Notes: generated by a model from the sequence alone, not told the origin. Counted from the stretch's first letter, positions 25,273 to 34,225 are shown. The stretch is 64,000 bases of DNA from Nonomuraea sp. NBC_00507 (GCF_036013525.1 NZ_CP107853.1:4216001-4280000); one strand, 5' to 3'. Numbers and translations: made by a program.

Positions 25273-27863
25273 GCGCGTTCCGCGCCGCGTTGCGGATCTC
25301 GCGCAGGGACGCGCTGCGCTTCAAAGGCCGCACCGCGCTGATCATGGTGATGATCGGCCTGCCCGTGCTGGTCATCACGGCGGTGCTCACCAGCTCCGCC
25401 ACCACGGACATCACGCCGCGCGACAAATTGGACTCGATGCTGGGGACGGCCGACGCGCGCGTCGTCACCCTCCCGTTCCGCACTCCGGTGAGGCAGGACC
25501 GCGCCGGCCAGAGCCCGAGCCAGCGCGAAGCGCGGCGCTCTGACCGGGCCTGGACACCGGCGGAGATCAACACGCTGCTCCAGGGCCGCCTGCTCCGCTA
25601 CCAGAGCAACGTTGTGGAGGCCCGCTTGGCGGACGGCTACGACCGTGTGGACGTGTTCGAGGTCGACCTGCGTGACCCGATGGCCGGCGGGATGCGCCGT
25701 CTCGTCGAGGGCAGGCTGCCCGCCGCGCCCGGCGAGGTCGCGGTGTCTCCCGAGATGATCGGCCGAGGCGTCCACCTCGGCGACACGATCAAGGTGTGGC
25801 GGCCGGACCGGACCGTGCGCGTGGTGGGCGTCGTCGAGCACCCGAACCGTCCCGGGCTGCGCGAGATGGTCGCCCTGCCGGAGGGGCTGCTCCCGCACCA
25901 GAACGACGGCAACAGCAGCGGCTGGCTGGCCGACACCTCCGCTCCCGTCCAGTGGGCCGATGTGCGGCGGCTGAACAAGGCGGGGCTGGGCGTCATCTCC
26001 CGTGCCGTGATCGAGAACCCGACGGCCGCCCAGCTCAGGCAAGAGAACTTCCACCCGGACGGCCCCGTACGCACTCTGGCCGCGCTCGGCATCGCAGTCG
26101 TGCTCATCGTCACGGAGACCGTGCTGCTGGCCGGGCCGTCGTTCGCGGTCGGGCTGCGGCGCAGGCGCAGGGAGCTGGCGGTGATCGCGGCCCAGGGCGC
26201 CTCCGGCCCGCAACTCCGGACGATCGTGCTGGCCGACGGGCTCGTGCTGGGCGGCGCGGCCGCGCTCCTCGGCGCCGTGCTCGGCATCGGGGCGGGCGCG
26301 CTGGCGGAGTCGATCGCGGCCCGCGCGCTGGACTGGACGCACGGTCCGGTGGACGTCCCGTGGTGGCAGGTGCTCGGTGTCGCCTCGCTCGGCGTGGTGA
26401 GCGGGGTGACCGCGGCGCTGGTGCCGGCGGTGCAGGCGAGCCGGCAGAGCCCGGTGCACGTCTTGGCGGGGCGCGCCGCCGTGGACGCACACGCGCGGGC
26501 GGGCCGTCCCGTGCTCGCAGCGGTGCTGGTGGCGCTGGGGATCGGCGGGAGTTTCCTCGCCGTCCGCCATGGCGTGCTCTCCGTCGCGGCTTCCGGGGCG
26601 GTCCTCGTGCTCGGCCTCGTCGCGCTGATGCCGTGGCTGGTGCGGACCACGGGACGGCTCGCGGCGCGGCTGCCGCTCCCGCTACGGCTGTCCGTACGGG
26701 ACGGCTCCCGCCATCGTGTCCGCACAGCCTCCGCCGCCGCGGCGGTCATGGCGGCCACCATGGTGGCGGTCACCCTCGGCATCGGTCTCAGCAGCTCTTA
26801 CGCCGAGCGCGAGGCGAACAGGAACACCGTGTTGCCCGCGGGAACCCTCTCCATCGGCAGGTACGACGTGGACGATCAAGCGTGGTCCGCGATCCGGGCG
26901 GCGGCCGAGCAGGCGCTGCCCGGCGTGGATCTGGTCTCCGGGCTGAGGGCGAAGGACGGGCAAGGGGAGGACGTGGACCTGACCGTCGCATGGGATCCCA
27001 GGGCGTGCGGGGAGAAAAGACCCTGCGTCCCGCCCGACAGCCACCGCCTGTCCCTGCCGATCGGCGACGAGCGCTTGCTCGCGCTCCTCCAAGGACGCCA
27101 CGACCCGCAGGCCGCCGCGGCGTTGCGCGCGGGCAAGGCTGTGGCGTTCGACGCAGGGCTGGTGCGGGGCGGCGTGATCGAGCTGATGAGCCGGTCATGG
27201 GACCCGGACGGCAGCACGAAGCCCAAGCGGTTCACGGTGCCGGCCGTGGTGGCGAGCGCGGCCGAGCACGCGCAGACCGGTGCTCTGATCCCGGCCTCGG
27301 CCGTGACGGCCGCCGGCTTCACGCCGGCCGAGCGCGTGGTCTACGCCTCCCAGGTGCCCGCCGACGTGGAGCGTCTGGAGCGCGATCTCGTGGTCGTGGG
27401 CGGTGGCGCCTTCGTCGACGTGGAGCAGCGCGCCGACGAGTCCGTCGCGGGCATGCTGCTGATGCTGCTCGGCGCGGCGGTCGTCCTGGTGCTCGGCGGC
27501 ACGTTCGCGGCCACCGGCCTGGCGGCGGCGGACATGCGGAGGGATCTCGACACCATGTCGGCGGTCGGCGGGGCGCCGCTGGTCCGCAGGCTCGTGGTGG
27601 CGGCCCAGGCCGCGTACATCTCGGGACTCGGCGCCGTGGCGGGGCTGGCCGGCGGCGTGGTCAGCGGCATCGCGCTCACCTGGCCGATGACCCGGATGCG
27701 TGACCGGGCGCCGGGGGCGGCCTTCTTCGACCCCGGCACCACCACGATCGACATTCCCTGGGTGTTCCTGGCCGGCCTCGTGATCGGGCTGCCGCTGCTG
27801 GCGGCGCTCGTGACCGGGGCGTTCACGCGGACGCGTCTGGCACTGGCACGACGGGTGGCGTGA
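25269..27863 (+). CDS. FtsX-like ABC permease
   Basis: An 864-residue permease with an N-terminal membrane helix (TALIMVMIGLPVLVITAVL), a large extracellular domain, a first FtsX block (about residues 270-400), further helices in the middle and a second extracellular region, and a C-terminal FtsX block (MLLMLLGAAVVLVLGG to the end). Two FtsX units in one chain is the common actinobacterial type. With the ATPase and PadR it probably exports or senses a membrane-active compound. The stop overlaps the 3' end of the convergent MFS gene by 41 bp. Confidence 0.92.
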   Translation: MSAFRAALRISRRDALRFKGRTALIMVMIGLPVLVITAVLTSSATTDITPRDKLDSMLGTADARVVTLPFRTPVRQDRAGQSPSQREARRSDRAWTPAEINTLLQGRLLRYQSNVVEARLADGYDRVDVFEVDLRDPMAGGMRRLVEGRLPAAPGEVAVSPEMIGRGVHLGDTIKVWRPDRTVRVVGVVEHPNRPGLREMVALPEGLLPHQNDGNSSGWLADTSAPVQWADVRRLNKAGLGVISRAVIENPTAAQLRQENFHPDGPVRTLAALGIAVVLIVTETVLLAGPSFAVGLRRRRRELAVIAAQGASGPQLRTIVLADGLVLGGAAALLGAVLGIGAGALAESIAARALDWTHGPVDVPWWQVLGVASLGVVSGVTAALVPAVQASRQSPVHVLAGRAAVDAHARAGRPVLAAVLVALGIGGSFLAVRHGVLSVAASGAVLVLGLVALMPWLVRTTGRLAARLPLPLRLSVRDGSRHRVRTASAAAAVMAATMVAVTLGIGLSSSYAEREANRNTVLPAGTLSIGRYDVDDQAWSAIRAAAEQALPGVDLVSGLRAKDGQGEDVDLTVAWDPRACGEKRPCVPPDSHRLSLPIGDERLLALLQGRHDPQAAAALRAGKAVAFDAGLVRGGVIELMSRSWDPDGSTKPKRFTVPAVVASAAEHAQTGALIPASAVTAAGFTPAERVVYASQVPADVERLERDLVVVGGGAFVDVEQRADESVAGMLLMLLGAAVVLVLGGTFAATGLAAADMRRDLDTMSAVGGAPLVRRLVVAAQAAYISGLGAVAGLAGGVVSGIALTWPMTRMRDRAPGAAFFDPGTTTIDIPWVFLAGLVIGLPLLAALVTGAFTRTRLALARRVA

Positions 27864-29184
27864 GGCGGTACTTCAGCACCATCAGCACCGACGCGAAGAT
27901 GATCAGCGCGGGGACCGCGGTCAGCCCTATGAGCACCGCGGTCACCGCGCTGTCCGGTTGCTGGACCGGCCTGCTCGGCTCGGACTCGATGAAGCCGCCG
28001 ATCGAGAGGATCACCCCGAAGATCAGCGCGCCGGACGAGCTGACCGCGCTCTCGATGGCCGTCCACAGCCCGGTCAGCACACCCGCCCGGCGCTTGCCCG
28101 TCCGCGCCGCGTCCGCCGCGATCACGTCCGCCAGCATGGAGAACTGCAGCAGTTGCAGCCCCGCGTACCCGACGCCCACGAGCGCGACCGTCACATGCGC
28201 CCACACCGCGCCGAACAGCGGCGTCGCCATGGTGGCCGTCGTGCCGCACCCGAACAGCAGCGTGCCCATGAGCATCGCGCCGCGTTTGCCGAACCGCCTG
28301 GACAGCCGCACCCACAGCGGCATCGTCAGCAGCATCGGGCCCACCAGCGCGGCGAAGAGCGTCTGCGTGGCCTTGGAGGAGCCGATGGTGTAGGTCGCGA
28401 AGTACGGCGCCCCGGCCAGCATCATGCTCACGGCCAGCATTTGCGTGCAGGACAGCACGGTCAGCCACAGGAACGCCGAGTTGCCCTTGATCGCCGCGAA
28501 CTGCTCCCGCCACCCGCCGTGATCCGCCTCGGGGGCGCCGGTCATGGGGGCGCGGGCGGTGCCGAAGAAGGAGCCCAGCATGGCGGCGAGCATGATGATG
28601 GCGATCGTGGCCGCCATCAACCGGTAGCTGCCCAGCGTGCCGTCCTCGCCCTCGCTGGTGGCGATGGCCGGCGCGAGCACGCCGCTGACCGCGGTCGCCG
28701 CTGCGATGAACACCATCCGCCACTGCAGCAGCGACGTGCGCTCGTGGTAGTCGTGTGTCATCTCGCCGGGCATCGCCTTGTACGGGACCTCGAACAACGC
28801 GTACGCCGTCGCCGTCGCCAGGAAGCACACGCCCACGTACGCGGCGGCCGGAACCCCTGTCAGCGGCGGCCCCGCGAACACCAGGAAGAACGCGGCCGGC
28901 AGCGTGCACGCCCCGGCCAGCAGCCAAGGCCGTCGCGGACCCCACCGCGAGACGGTGCGGTCCGACCAGCGCCCCACCATCGGATTGACGACCAGGTCCC
29001 AGACCTTGGGCGCGGTGACCACGACGCCGGCCAGCCACGCGGGCACGGCGAGGAAATTGGTCATGTAGTAGAGCAGCAGCAGCCCGGGCACGGCGTTGAC
29101 CGTGGCCGTGCAGAAGGAACCCACGCCATAACCGAGGCGCACGCCCCTGGAAACCGCGGGCGTGCTCCCCGCCGGTGCGTTCAT
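27823..29184 (-). CDS. GPH-type MFS transporter (MelB-like symporter)
   Basis: A 453-residue, twelve-helix transporter of the glycoside-pentoside-hexuronide:cation symporter group. Characteristic features are the first-helix start GYGVGSFCTATVNAVPGLLLLYYMTNFL, the Asp-containing KVWDLVVNPMVGRWSDRT loop, and RRPWLLAG. The substrate is not predictable; relatives include sugar and steroid/lipid carriers. It begins 12 bp after the SseB-like gene and probably shares its transcript. Confidence 0.88.
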   Translation of the reverse strand: MNAPAGSTPAVSRGVRLGYGVGSFCTATVNAVPGLLLLYYMTNFLAVPAWLAGVVVTAPKVWDLVVNPMVGRWSDRTVSRWGPRRPWLLAGACTLPAAFFLVFAGPPLTGVPAAAYVGVCFLATATAYALFEVPYKAMPGEMTHDYHERTSLLQWRMVFIAAATAVSGVLAPAIATSEGEDGTLGSYRLMAATIAIIMLAAMLGSFFGTARAPMTGAPEADHGGWREQFAAIKGNSAFLWLTVLSCTQMLAVSMMLAGAPYFATYTIGSSKATQTLFAALVGPMLLTMPLWVRLSRRFGKRGAMLMGTLLFGCGTTATMATPLFGAVWAHVTVALVGVGYAGLQLLQFSMLADVIAADAARTGKRRAGVLTGLWTAIESAVSSSGALIFGVILSIGGFIESEPSRPVQQPDSAVTAVLIGLTAVPALIIFASVLMVLKYRLTPPVVPVPDASA

Positions 29185-29196
29185 GAACGCGGTTCG

Positions 29197-30051
29197 TCAG
29201 TCGCACACATCGGCGCACACCACGTGAGCGCCGATCTCGATCATCCGGCGCTCGCTGCGCGCGTCCGCCACCCTGGCCATGAGGATGGGCGCGCCACTGG
29301 CCGCGAACTGCGGCAGCCGCGCGCGCACCAGGCGGTGCAGGTCGCGTACGACGTCCTCGGCGGCCGACATGTGCGTCTTCACATGCAGCATGATCCCCGG
29401 CACTCCGGACGCGGTGCGGGCCTCGGAGATCCAGACGTGGTGCACCAGCGGGAAGTCCATGAGCAGCTGTCCGATCGCCTTGCGCAGGGCGGGCAGGATC
29501 GGGTGCGTGCACCGCCGGTAGCCCGGATCCACCTGCTGCATCGGCCCCGACAGGTGGGGCCGCGGCGCGGGCACCCATGGGATGGCCGGTGCCTGCGGAG
29601 CCGGAGGGGCCACCTGGGCCAGCGTGGCCCCGCGCGACACGGTGGCCATCGCGCCCGTCGCGTAGGCGGCGGGCACCGCCCCCGACAGGACGGGCGTGGG
29701 CCCCGTGCGCGTCGTGGTGAGGAAGCGCTGGAGATCGTCGATGGGCACGGCCGCGGCGGCTGGTCCGGCCGCGTCGATCACGATCTCCCGCACGCCCGTG
29801 ACGCGCTGGATGTCCAGGATGGTGTCGGCGTCGCAGGCCGACAGGGAATGACTGCCACGGTGCCTGGCGTAGGTAGCCGGGCTGGTGTAGCCCAGCAACA
29901 CGCGGTCACCGGCTTGGGTCGTCCCGAGGACGACCGAACGATCTGGTCGCACTGCCACCAGGACACCGCCATCGGCGAGAGCGCTCAGCAGACGGTGGGG
30001 AGTGCCATGCTGAGCGAGCACGTCGGCAAGCGCAGGATTCCCGATGCTCAT
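29197..30051 (-). CDS. SseB-like domain protein, unknown role
   Basis: A 284-residue cytoplasmic protein. The first 110 residues (ALADVLAQHGTPHRLLSAL..., LLGYTSPATYARH) resemble the SseB N-terminal domain; the middle is Pro/Ala-rich, and the C-terminal 120 residues (PALRKAIGQLLMDFP, VHHVWISEA) form a second alpha/beta domain. ATG 30051 is chosen: TATGGT stands 7 nt upstream, giving a leaderless start, whereas the in-frame ATG at 30063 would overlap that box. It lies directly upstream of the MFS gene on the same strand. I cannot assign a function. Confidence 0.6.
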   Translation of the reverse strand: MSIGNPALADVLAQHGTPHRLLSALADGGVLVAVRPDRSVVLGTTQAGDRVLLGYTSPATYARHRGSHSLSACDADTILDIQRVTGVREIVIDAAGPAAAAVPIDDLQRFLTTTRTGPTPVLSGAVPAAYATGAMATVSRGATLAQVAPPAPQAPAIPWVPAPRPHLSGPMQQVDPGYRRCTHPILPALRKAIGQLLMDFPLVHHVWISEARTASGVPGIMLHVKTHMSAAEDVVRDLHRLVRARLPQFAASGAPILMARVADARSERRMIEIGAHVVCADVCD

Positions 30052-30192
30052 ATGACGAACCATAGGTAGTTGGCCACGGCTTATCAGGGTAATGGGCAAG
30101 AAATCTTCCGATCAAGACAAAGATGGGCGCGATGTGGATGAGTTTCCGACCCGGTGGGTACGGGCTGGGCTGTCTCACATCGTGGGTCCCTC

Positions 30193-30222
30193 GTGAACAC
30201 GTTCACAAGCGGCGGATAGACT
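30193..30222 (+). promoter_or_regulatory. serA promoter with overlapping GTGAAC-AC-GTTCAC dyad
   Basis: TGAACA (30194-30199) and TAGACT (30217-30222) are a plausible -35/-10 pair with 17 bp between. The -35 box lies inside a perfect dyad GTGAAC-AC-GTTCAC (30193-30206). The half-site spacing of 2 bp excludes a standard LexA box, which needs 4. A binder is unknown. Confidence 0.5.
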
Positions 30223-30295
30223 CGGTGGGACAGCCGGGGGACCCATGGACGTGTTCCCCGAAGACCCGTCGCAGAGCCCCTAAGGATCCACACCC

Positions 30296-31885
30296 GTGAA
30301 CAAGCCCGTCGTTCTGGTCGCAGAGGAACTGTCCGAGGCTGGCCTCGCCGTGCTCGGTGCTGATTTCGAGGTCCGCCACACCGACGGCGCCGACCGTTCC
30401 CAGCTGCTGCCCGCTCTCGCCGAGGTGGACGCGCTGATCGTTCGCTCCGCCACGCAGGTCGACGCCGAGGCCATCGCCGCGGCGCCCAAGCTGCGGGTGG
30501 TCGCCCGCGCCGGCGTCGGACTCGACAACGTCGACGTCGAGGCCGCCACGAAGGCGGGCGTCATGGTGGTCAACGCGCCGACCTCCAACATCACCAGCGC
30601 CGCCGAGCAGACCGTCGCTCTCATCCTGGCCAGCGCGCGCAACACGGCTCAGGCCCACGCCGCGCTGAAGAACGGGGAGTGGAAGCGTTCCAAGTACACC
30701 GGGGTCGAGCTCGACGAGAAGGTCATCGGCATCCTCGGCCTGGGCAAGATCGGGCAGCTGGTGGCGCAGCGGCTGCAGCCGTTCGGTGTCGAGCTGATCG
30801 CCTACGACCCCTACCTGCCGCCGGCCCGTGCCGCGCAGATGGGCGTCAAGCTGCTCAGCCTCGACGAGGTGCTCAAGCAGGCCGACTTCATCACCGTGCA
30901 CCTGCCCAAGTCCAAGGAGACGCTCGGGCTGATCGGTGACGCGGAGCTGCACAAGGTCAAGCCGAACGTCCGCATCGTCAACGTCGCCCGCGGCGGCATC
31001 GTGGACGAGGCCGCGCTCTACTCGGCCATCAAGGAGGGCCGCGTCGCGGGCGCGGGCCTCGACGTGTTCTCCAAGGAGCCGTGCGTCGACAGCCCGCTGT
31101 TCGAGCTCGACCAGGTCGTCGTCACGCCGCACCTGGGCGCCTCCACGCACGAGGCGCAGGAGAAGGCCGGCACCCAGGTCGCGCGGAGCGTGAAGCTGGC
31201 GCTGGCCGGCGAGTTCGTGCCGGACGCGGTCAACGTCCAGGGCGGCGCGGTGGCCGAGGAGGTCAAGCCGGGCCTGCCGCTGGCGGAGAAGCTGGGCCGG
31301 GTGTTCACCGCGCTGGCCGGCGAGGTCGCCACCAAGCTCGACATCGAGGTGCGCGGCGAGATCGCCTCGCAGGACGTGCGGGTGATCGAGCTGGCCGCCC
31401 TCAAGGGCGTCTTCGCCGACGTGATCGAGGAGCAGGTCACCTACGTCAACGCGCCGCTGCTGGCCAAGGACCGGGGCATCGCCGTCGAGCTGGTGACCAG
31501 CTCGGAGAGCCCTGACTGGCGCAACGTGGTGACCGTGCGCGGCGTGCTCGCCGACGGCCGCCAGGTCTCGGTCTCCGGCACGCTGTCCGGCCCTCGCCAG
31601 ATCACGAAGATCGTCGAGGTCAACGGCTACGAGATGGAGATCGAGCCGACGGCTCACCTGGCGTTCTTCACCTACACCGACCGGCCCGGCATCGTCGGCG
31701 TGGTCGGCCGCCTGCTCGGCGAGCACAACGTCAACATCGCCTCGATGCAGGTGGCCCGTTCCACCAAGGGCGGCAAGGCCCTCATCGCGCTGACCGTCGA
31801 CTCGGCCATCCCGGCTGACGTGTCCGAGCAGATCGTGTCCGAGATCGGCGCGGAGAGCGGCCGCTCGGTGGACCTGCAGGACTGA
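30296..31885 (+). CDS. serA: D-3-phosphoglycerate dehydrogenase
   Basis: First enzyme of serine synthesis, oxidising 3-phosphoglycerate with NAD. The 529-residue length and domain order (substrate domain, NAD domain, an intervening regulatory domain, C-terminal ACT domain) fit the actinobacterial long type. The NAD motif is GLGKIGQLVA near residue 148, the catalytic Arg is in VARGGIVDE, and the His in PHLGAST. The ACT part at the end (FFTYTDRPGIVGVVGRLLG) should bind serine for feedback control. GTG 30296 gives the standard N-terminus NKPVVLVAEELS. A 12-codon ORF (ATG 30245) with its own GGGGGA site lies in the 5' leader. Confidence 0.97.
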   Translation: MNKPVVLVAEELSEAGLAVLGADFEVRHTDGADRSQLLPALAEVDALIVRSATQVDAEAIAAAPKLRVVARAGVGLDNVDVEAATKAGVMVVNAPTSNITSAAEQTVALILASARNTAQAHAALKNGEWKRSKYTGVELDEKVIGILGLGKIGQLVAQRLQPFGVELIAYDPYLPPARAAQMGVKLLSLDEVLKQADFITVHLPKSKETLGLIGDAELHKVKPNVRIVNVARGGIVDEAALYSAIKEGRVAGAGLDVFSKEPCVDSPLFELDQVVVTPHLGASTHEAQEKAGTQVARSVKLALAGEFVPDAVNVQGGAVAEEVKPGLPLAEKLGRVFTALAGEVATKLDIEVRGEIASQDVRVIELAALKGVFADVIEEQVTYVNAPLLAKDRGIAVELVTSSESPDWRNVVTVRGVLADGRQVSVSGTLSGPRQITKIVEVNGYEMEIEPTAHLAFFTYTDRPGIVGVVGRLLGEHNVNIASMQVARSTKGGKALIALTVDSAIPADVSEQIVSEIGAESGRSVDLQD

Positions 31886-31901
31886 CCCGCCCGTCTCGCG
31901 G

Positions 31902-31937
31902 AAGGCCGCCGCCCTCAGGGGTGGCGGCCTTTTGTTG
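31902..31937 (+). terminator. serA terminator
   Basis: AAGGCCGCC (31902-31910) pairs with GGCGGCCTT (31923-31931) and is followed by TTGTTG. The position, 17 bp after the serA stop, separates serA from the leader region beyond. Confidence 0.75.
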
Positions 31938-31952
31938 TCTCAGCATGTGAGA
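31938..31952. promoter_or_regulatory. TCTCA-N5-TGAGA dyad between serA and leuB
   Basis: TCTCAGCATGTGAGA is a 5+5 bp palindrome with a 5-bp centre. A nearly identical sequence, TCTCGACATATGAGA, lies between ndgR and leuC (49950). It is centred about 50 bp upstream of the predicted start of the Val/Leu-rich leader ORF at 31996. I infer an IclR-type (NdgR) operator; it resembles the GTGAGA-ending boxes known for related leuCD regulators. Confidence 0.5.
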
Positions 31953-31995
31953 TACTAGGACATCCAACGAGATGCCTCAGGTATCGTAACGACAA

Positions 31996-32043
31996 ATGCG
32001 CCAGGTGCTCGTACTCATTACCTGCCGCGGCGAGGCCTGTTAG
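31996..32043 (+). CDS. Val-Leu-Ile leader peptide between serA and leuB
   Basis: A 15-codon ORF encoding MRQVLVLITCRGEAC, with five consecutive branched-chain codons (Val, Leu, Val, Leu, Ile). TATCGT (31982-31987), the same hexamer as at the ilvB leader, stands 8 nt before the ATG, so it is probably leaderless. CCGCGGCGAG (32025-32034, in the last codons) is perfectly complementary to CTCGCCGCGG (32057-32066), the same architecture as in the other two leaders. Downstream stems occur at 32103-32118 and 32132-32151, but I see no convincing T-run. The gene under control is not obvious: a 42-codon ORF follows, and leuB is 915 bp away with its own promoter. Confidence 0.65.
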   Translation: MRQVLVLITCRGEAC

Positions 32044-32151
32044 GGCAGGTCGACGACTCGCCGCGGTGAGCGGCGTGCGTCGGCCGATAAGTCCCTTCCT
32101 CTGGTCCGTGACCGGACCGACGAGATCAGGCCCGGTCGGGTTCGCGACCGG
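32025..32151 (+). promoter_or_regulatory. Stem-loop array downstream of the Val-Leu-Ile leader
   Basis: Three stems are seen: 32025-32034 with 32057-32066 (10 bp, arm one inside the leader ORF); GGTCCG (32103) with CGGACC (32113); and CCGGTCG (32132-32138) with CGACCGG (32145-32151). This is consistent with an attenuator or leucine-type leader RNA that has either lost its terminator or acts on translation. Confidence 0.4.
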
Positions 32152-32188
32152 AATCCGAAGTCCTTTTGGAACGCGCCCGCGAAACGAG

Positions 32189-32317
32189 ATGAGAGACATG
32201 TACGAGATGGATGCCTGGAACCGTGCCGAGGAATACGCCGACGAGGCCGCGGAGGCCGTGCAGACCGCCCTGGACCGCAGGGACAACGGCGGCGCGCCTC
32301 AGAATTCCAGCCGGTAG
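32189..32317 (+). CDS. Possible 42-aa helical protein
   Basis: A short ORF whose product is acidic and Ala-rich (AEEYADEAAEAVQTAL) and would form one amphipathic helix. It is the first ORF after the Val-Leu-Ile leader. It overlaps the 3' end of the opposite-strand methyltransferase remnant by 19 bp. Start could also be ATG 32198. No family recognised; it may be a degraded remnant. Confidence 0.3.
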   Translation: MRDMYEMDAWNRAEEYADEAAEAVQTALDRRDNGGAPQNSSR

Positions 32318-32892
32318 AACACCGCCGTCCGCTTCATCCCCGGCACGAGCTCGACGATCCGGGTCACGATGCGATGTGGCGTCGACAGACGGTCGAACCC
32401 GTCGATGTCGAACGCGCTCGTCGCGTCCAGACAGCGCAGCTTCGGGTGGATCGCTGCCAGGTCGGCCGGGCCCTCGATGCTCCACGATCGCCCGCAGCAG
32501 CGCCCGGCCCTCGCCGGGATCGAGATAGTAGAACAGGCCATCGGCGACGACCAGCACAGGCCGGTCGGCGGGGATCTGGTCGAGCCAGGTCAGCTCGGTG
32601 ACCGACGAGCCGATCATGGTGTAGCCCGGCGGCTCGGGGAACAGCCGCCGGCGCAGCTCGACGACCTCCGGATAGTCGACGTCGTACCAGCGCACGGTCG
32701 GCGGCGGGGCCAGCCGGTGGAATCGGGTGTCGAGCCCGCAGCCCAGGTGCAGCACCGTGGCGCCGGGATGCGCGGCCAGGAACTCGGTGGCCCACCGGTC
32801 CATGAAGCGGGCACTGAGCGCCACGGCCGGCGCAGTGCGCGAGGCTCCTCGGTGAGGTGCACCTTCTCGGGCATGCACCCGCGGTAGGCCAC
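32299..32892 (-). pseudogene. Decayed SAM-dependent methyltransferase (TcmP/LCMT-like)
   Basis: The gene reads in three frames. From 32892 the start is MPEKVHLTEEP, a typical family N-terminus. The core continues in another frame: DRWATEFLAAHPGATVLHLGCGLDTRFHR (SAM site), VRWYDVDYPEV, SSVTELTWLDQIPADRPVLVVADGLFYYL. The end is in a third frame: LVPGMKRTAVFYRLEF up to the stop at 32299. Expected segments after the N-terminus and before the C-terminus are also missing, so there are at least two frameshifts plus internal deletions. The family (leucine carboxyl methyltransferase-like, including polyketide O-methyltransferases) is recognisable but the protein cannot be functional. Confidence 0.8.
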
Positions 32893-32957
32893 GAAAGCCT
32901 GTCCGAAGAGTGAGATGATGTGTTCGTCAGTCGAGACGAGCCGGTAAGGTAACCGCC

Positions 32958-34004
32958 ATGGAGTCGCGTAATATCCGCTTGGCCGTCATCCCCGGGGATG
33001 GCATCGGCACCGAGGTCGTGGCCGAAGGACTCAAAGTCCTGGAGGCCGTCGGCACGAAGATCGAGCCCACCCACTACGACCTGGGGGCAGCACGCTACCA
33101 CCGCACCGGCGAGACACTGCCGGACTCGGTGCTCGAGGAGCTGCGCGGTTACGACGCGATCCTGCTCGGCGCCGTGGGCGACCCCAGCGTGCCGCCGGGC
33201 ATCCTCGAGCGCGACCTGCTGCTGCGCCTCCGGTTCGCGTTCGACCACTACGTCAACCTGCGGCCGGTCAAGCTGTTCCCCGGCGTCCGGACCCCGCTGG
33301 CCGACACGGCTGCCGAGGACATCGACATGATCGTCGTCCGGGAGGGCACCGAGGGCCTCTACGCGGGCACCGGCGGCGCCATGCGGCGCGGCACGCCCCA
33401 TGAGATCGCCACCCAGGAGTCGCTCAACACCGCCTACGGCGTCGAGCGCGTGGTGCGTTACGCGTTCGAGAAGGCCAAGACGCGCCCGCGCAAGAAGCTC
33501 ACGCTCGTCCACAAGACCAACGTCCTCACCTACGCGGGCGACCTGTGGCAGCGCACGGTCAACCGGCTGGCGGAGGAATACTCCGAGGTCACGACCGACT
33601 ACTGCCACATCGACGCAGCCTCGATGTTCTTCGTGAGCCAGCCGGAGCGGTTCGACGTGGTCGTCACCGACAACCTGTTCGGCGACATCATCACCGACCT
33701 CGGCGCGGCCATCGCCGGCGGCATCGGCCTGGCCGCCAGCGGCAACATCAACCCCGAGCGCACCGCACCCAGCATGTTCGAGCCGGTGCACGGCAGCGCG
33801 CCCGACATCGCCGGGCAGGGCAAGGCCGACCCGACCGCGACCATCCTGTCGGTCGCCATGCTCCTCGACCACCTCGGCCTGCACAACGAGGCGGCGAAGG
33901 TCGAGCAGGCGGTCGCCGACGACATCCTGGAGCGGCCGGCCGGATGGGCGGGCCGCAGCACGCAGGAGATCGGCGACGCCATCACCGCGCGAGTATCCGG
34001 CTAG
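32958..34004 (+). CDS. leuB: 3-isopropylmalate dehydrogenase
   Basis: Oxidative decarboxylation of 3-isopropylmalate in leucine synthesis, and in the citramalate route of 3-methylmalate to 2-oxobutyrate. The 348-residue product has the family start [14 protein letters not shown], the [10 protein letters not shown] segment, the Arg/Lys substrate region, and the Asp metal ligands around [13 protein letters not shown]. The ATG at 32958 has no ribosome site, but TAAGGT ends 7 nt upstream, so it is probably leaderless with its own promoter. A strong terminator follows. Confidence 0.97.
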   Translation: MESRNIRLAVIPGDGIGTEVVAEGLKVLEAVGTKIEPTHYDLGAARYHRTGETLPDSVLEELRGYDAILLGAVGDPSVPPGILERDLLLRLRFAFDHYVNLRPVKLFPGVRTPLADTAAEDIDMIVVREGTEGLYAGTGGAMRRGTPHEIATQESLNTAYGVERVVRYAFEKAKTRPRKKLTLVHKTNVLTYAGDLWQRTVNRLAEEYSEVTTDYCHIDAASMFFVSQPERFDVVVTDNLFGDIITDLGAAIAGGIGLAASGNINPERTAPSMFEPVHGSAPDIAGQGKADPTATILSVAMLLDHLGLHNEAAKVEQAVADDILERPAGWAGRSTQEIGDAITARVSG

Positions 34005-34021
34005 GGCCGCCTAGTTCGAAC

Positions 34022-34059
34022 GCGCCTGGCGGTCCGAGAAGGGCTGCCAGGCGCTTTTT
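34022..34059 (+). terminator. leuB terminator
   Basis: GCGCCTGGC (34022-34030) pairs with GCCAGGCGC (34046-34054), followed by five T (34055-34059), 17 bp after the leuB stop. Confidence 0.85.
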
Positions 34060-34225
34060 CATGTCCAAACGGTTGAAACCACCCCATCAGCCGCTTGCCA
34101 TCCCATATGGCGAGACAATAGGAAGTACGAGCTGCCCTCGGGCAGTGCTGCCATCGCCCTCGCGGATCCGTAGGTCCGCAGGATTCGGTAGATTTCGCAG
34201 ATTCGCAGAGAGAAGGACCGTCGTC

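Noticed and set aside
30193..30206. GTGAAC-AC-GTTCAC as a LexA SOS box.
   Set aside because: Actinobacterial LexA boxes need GAAC-N4-GTTC; here the half-sites are 2 bp apart. Kept only as an unassigned dyad.
32958..34004. leuB as the direct target of the Val-Leu-Ile leader at 31996.
   Set aside because: leuB has its own TAAGGT box 7 nt before its ATG and is 915 bp away, with a remnant gene on the opposite strand in between. Readthrough control cannot be excluded, but is not the simplest reading.
34060..34225. A possible branched-chain leader peptide before ilvE.
   Set aside because: Only a four-codon ORF (ATG GCG AGA CAA TAG) and small hairpins without T-runs are seen; no Ile/Leu/Val codon run.
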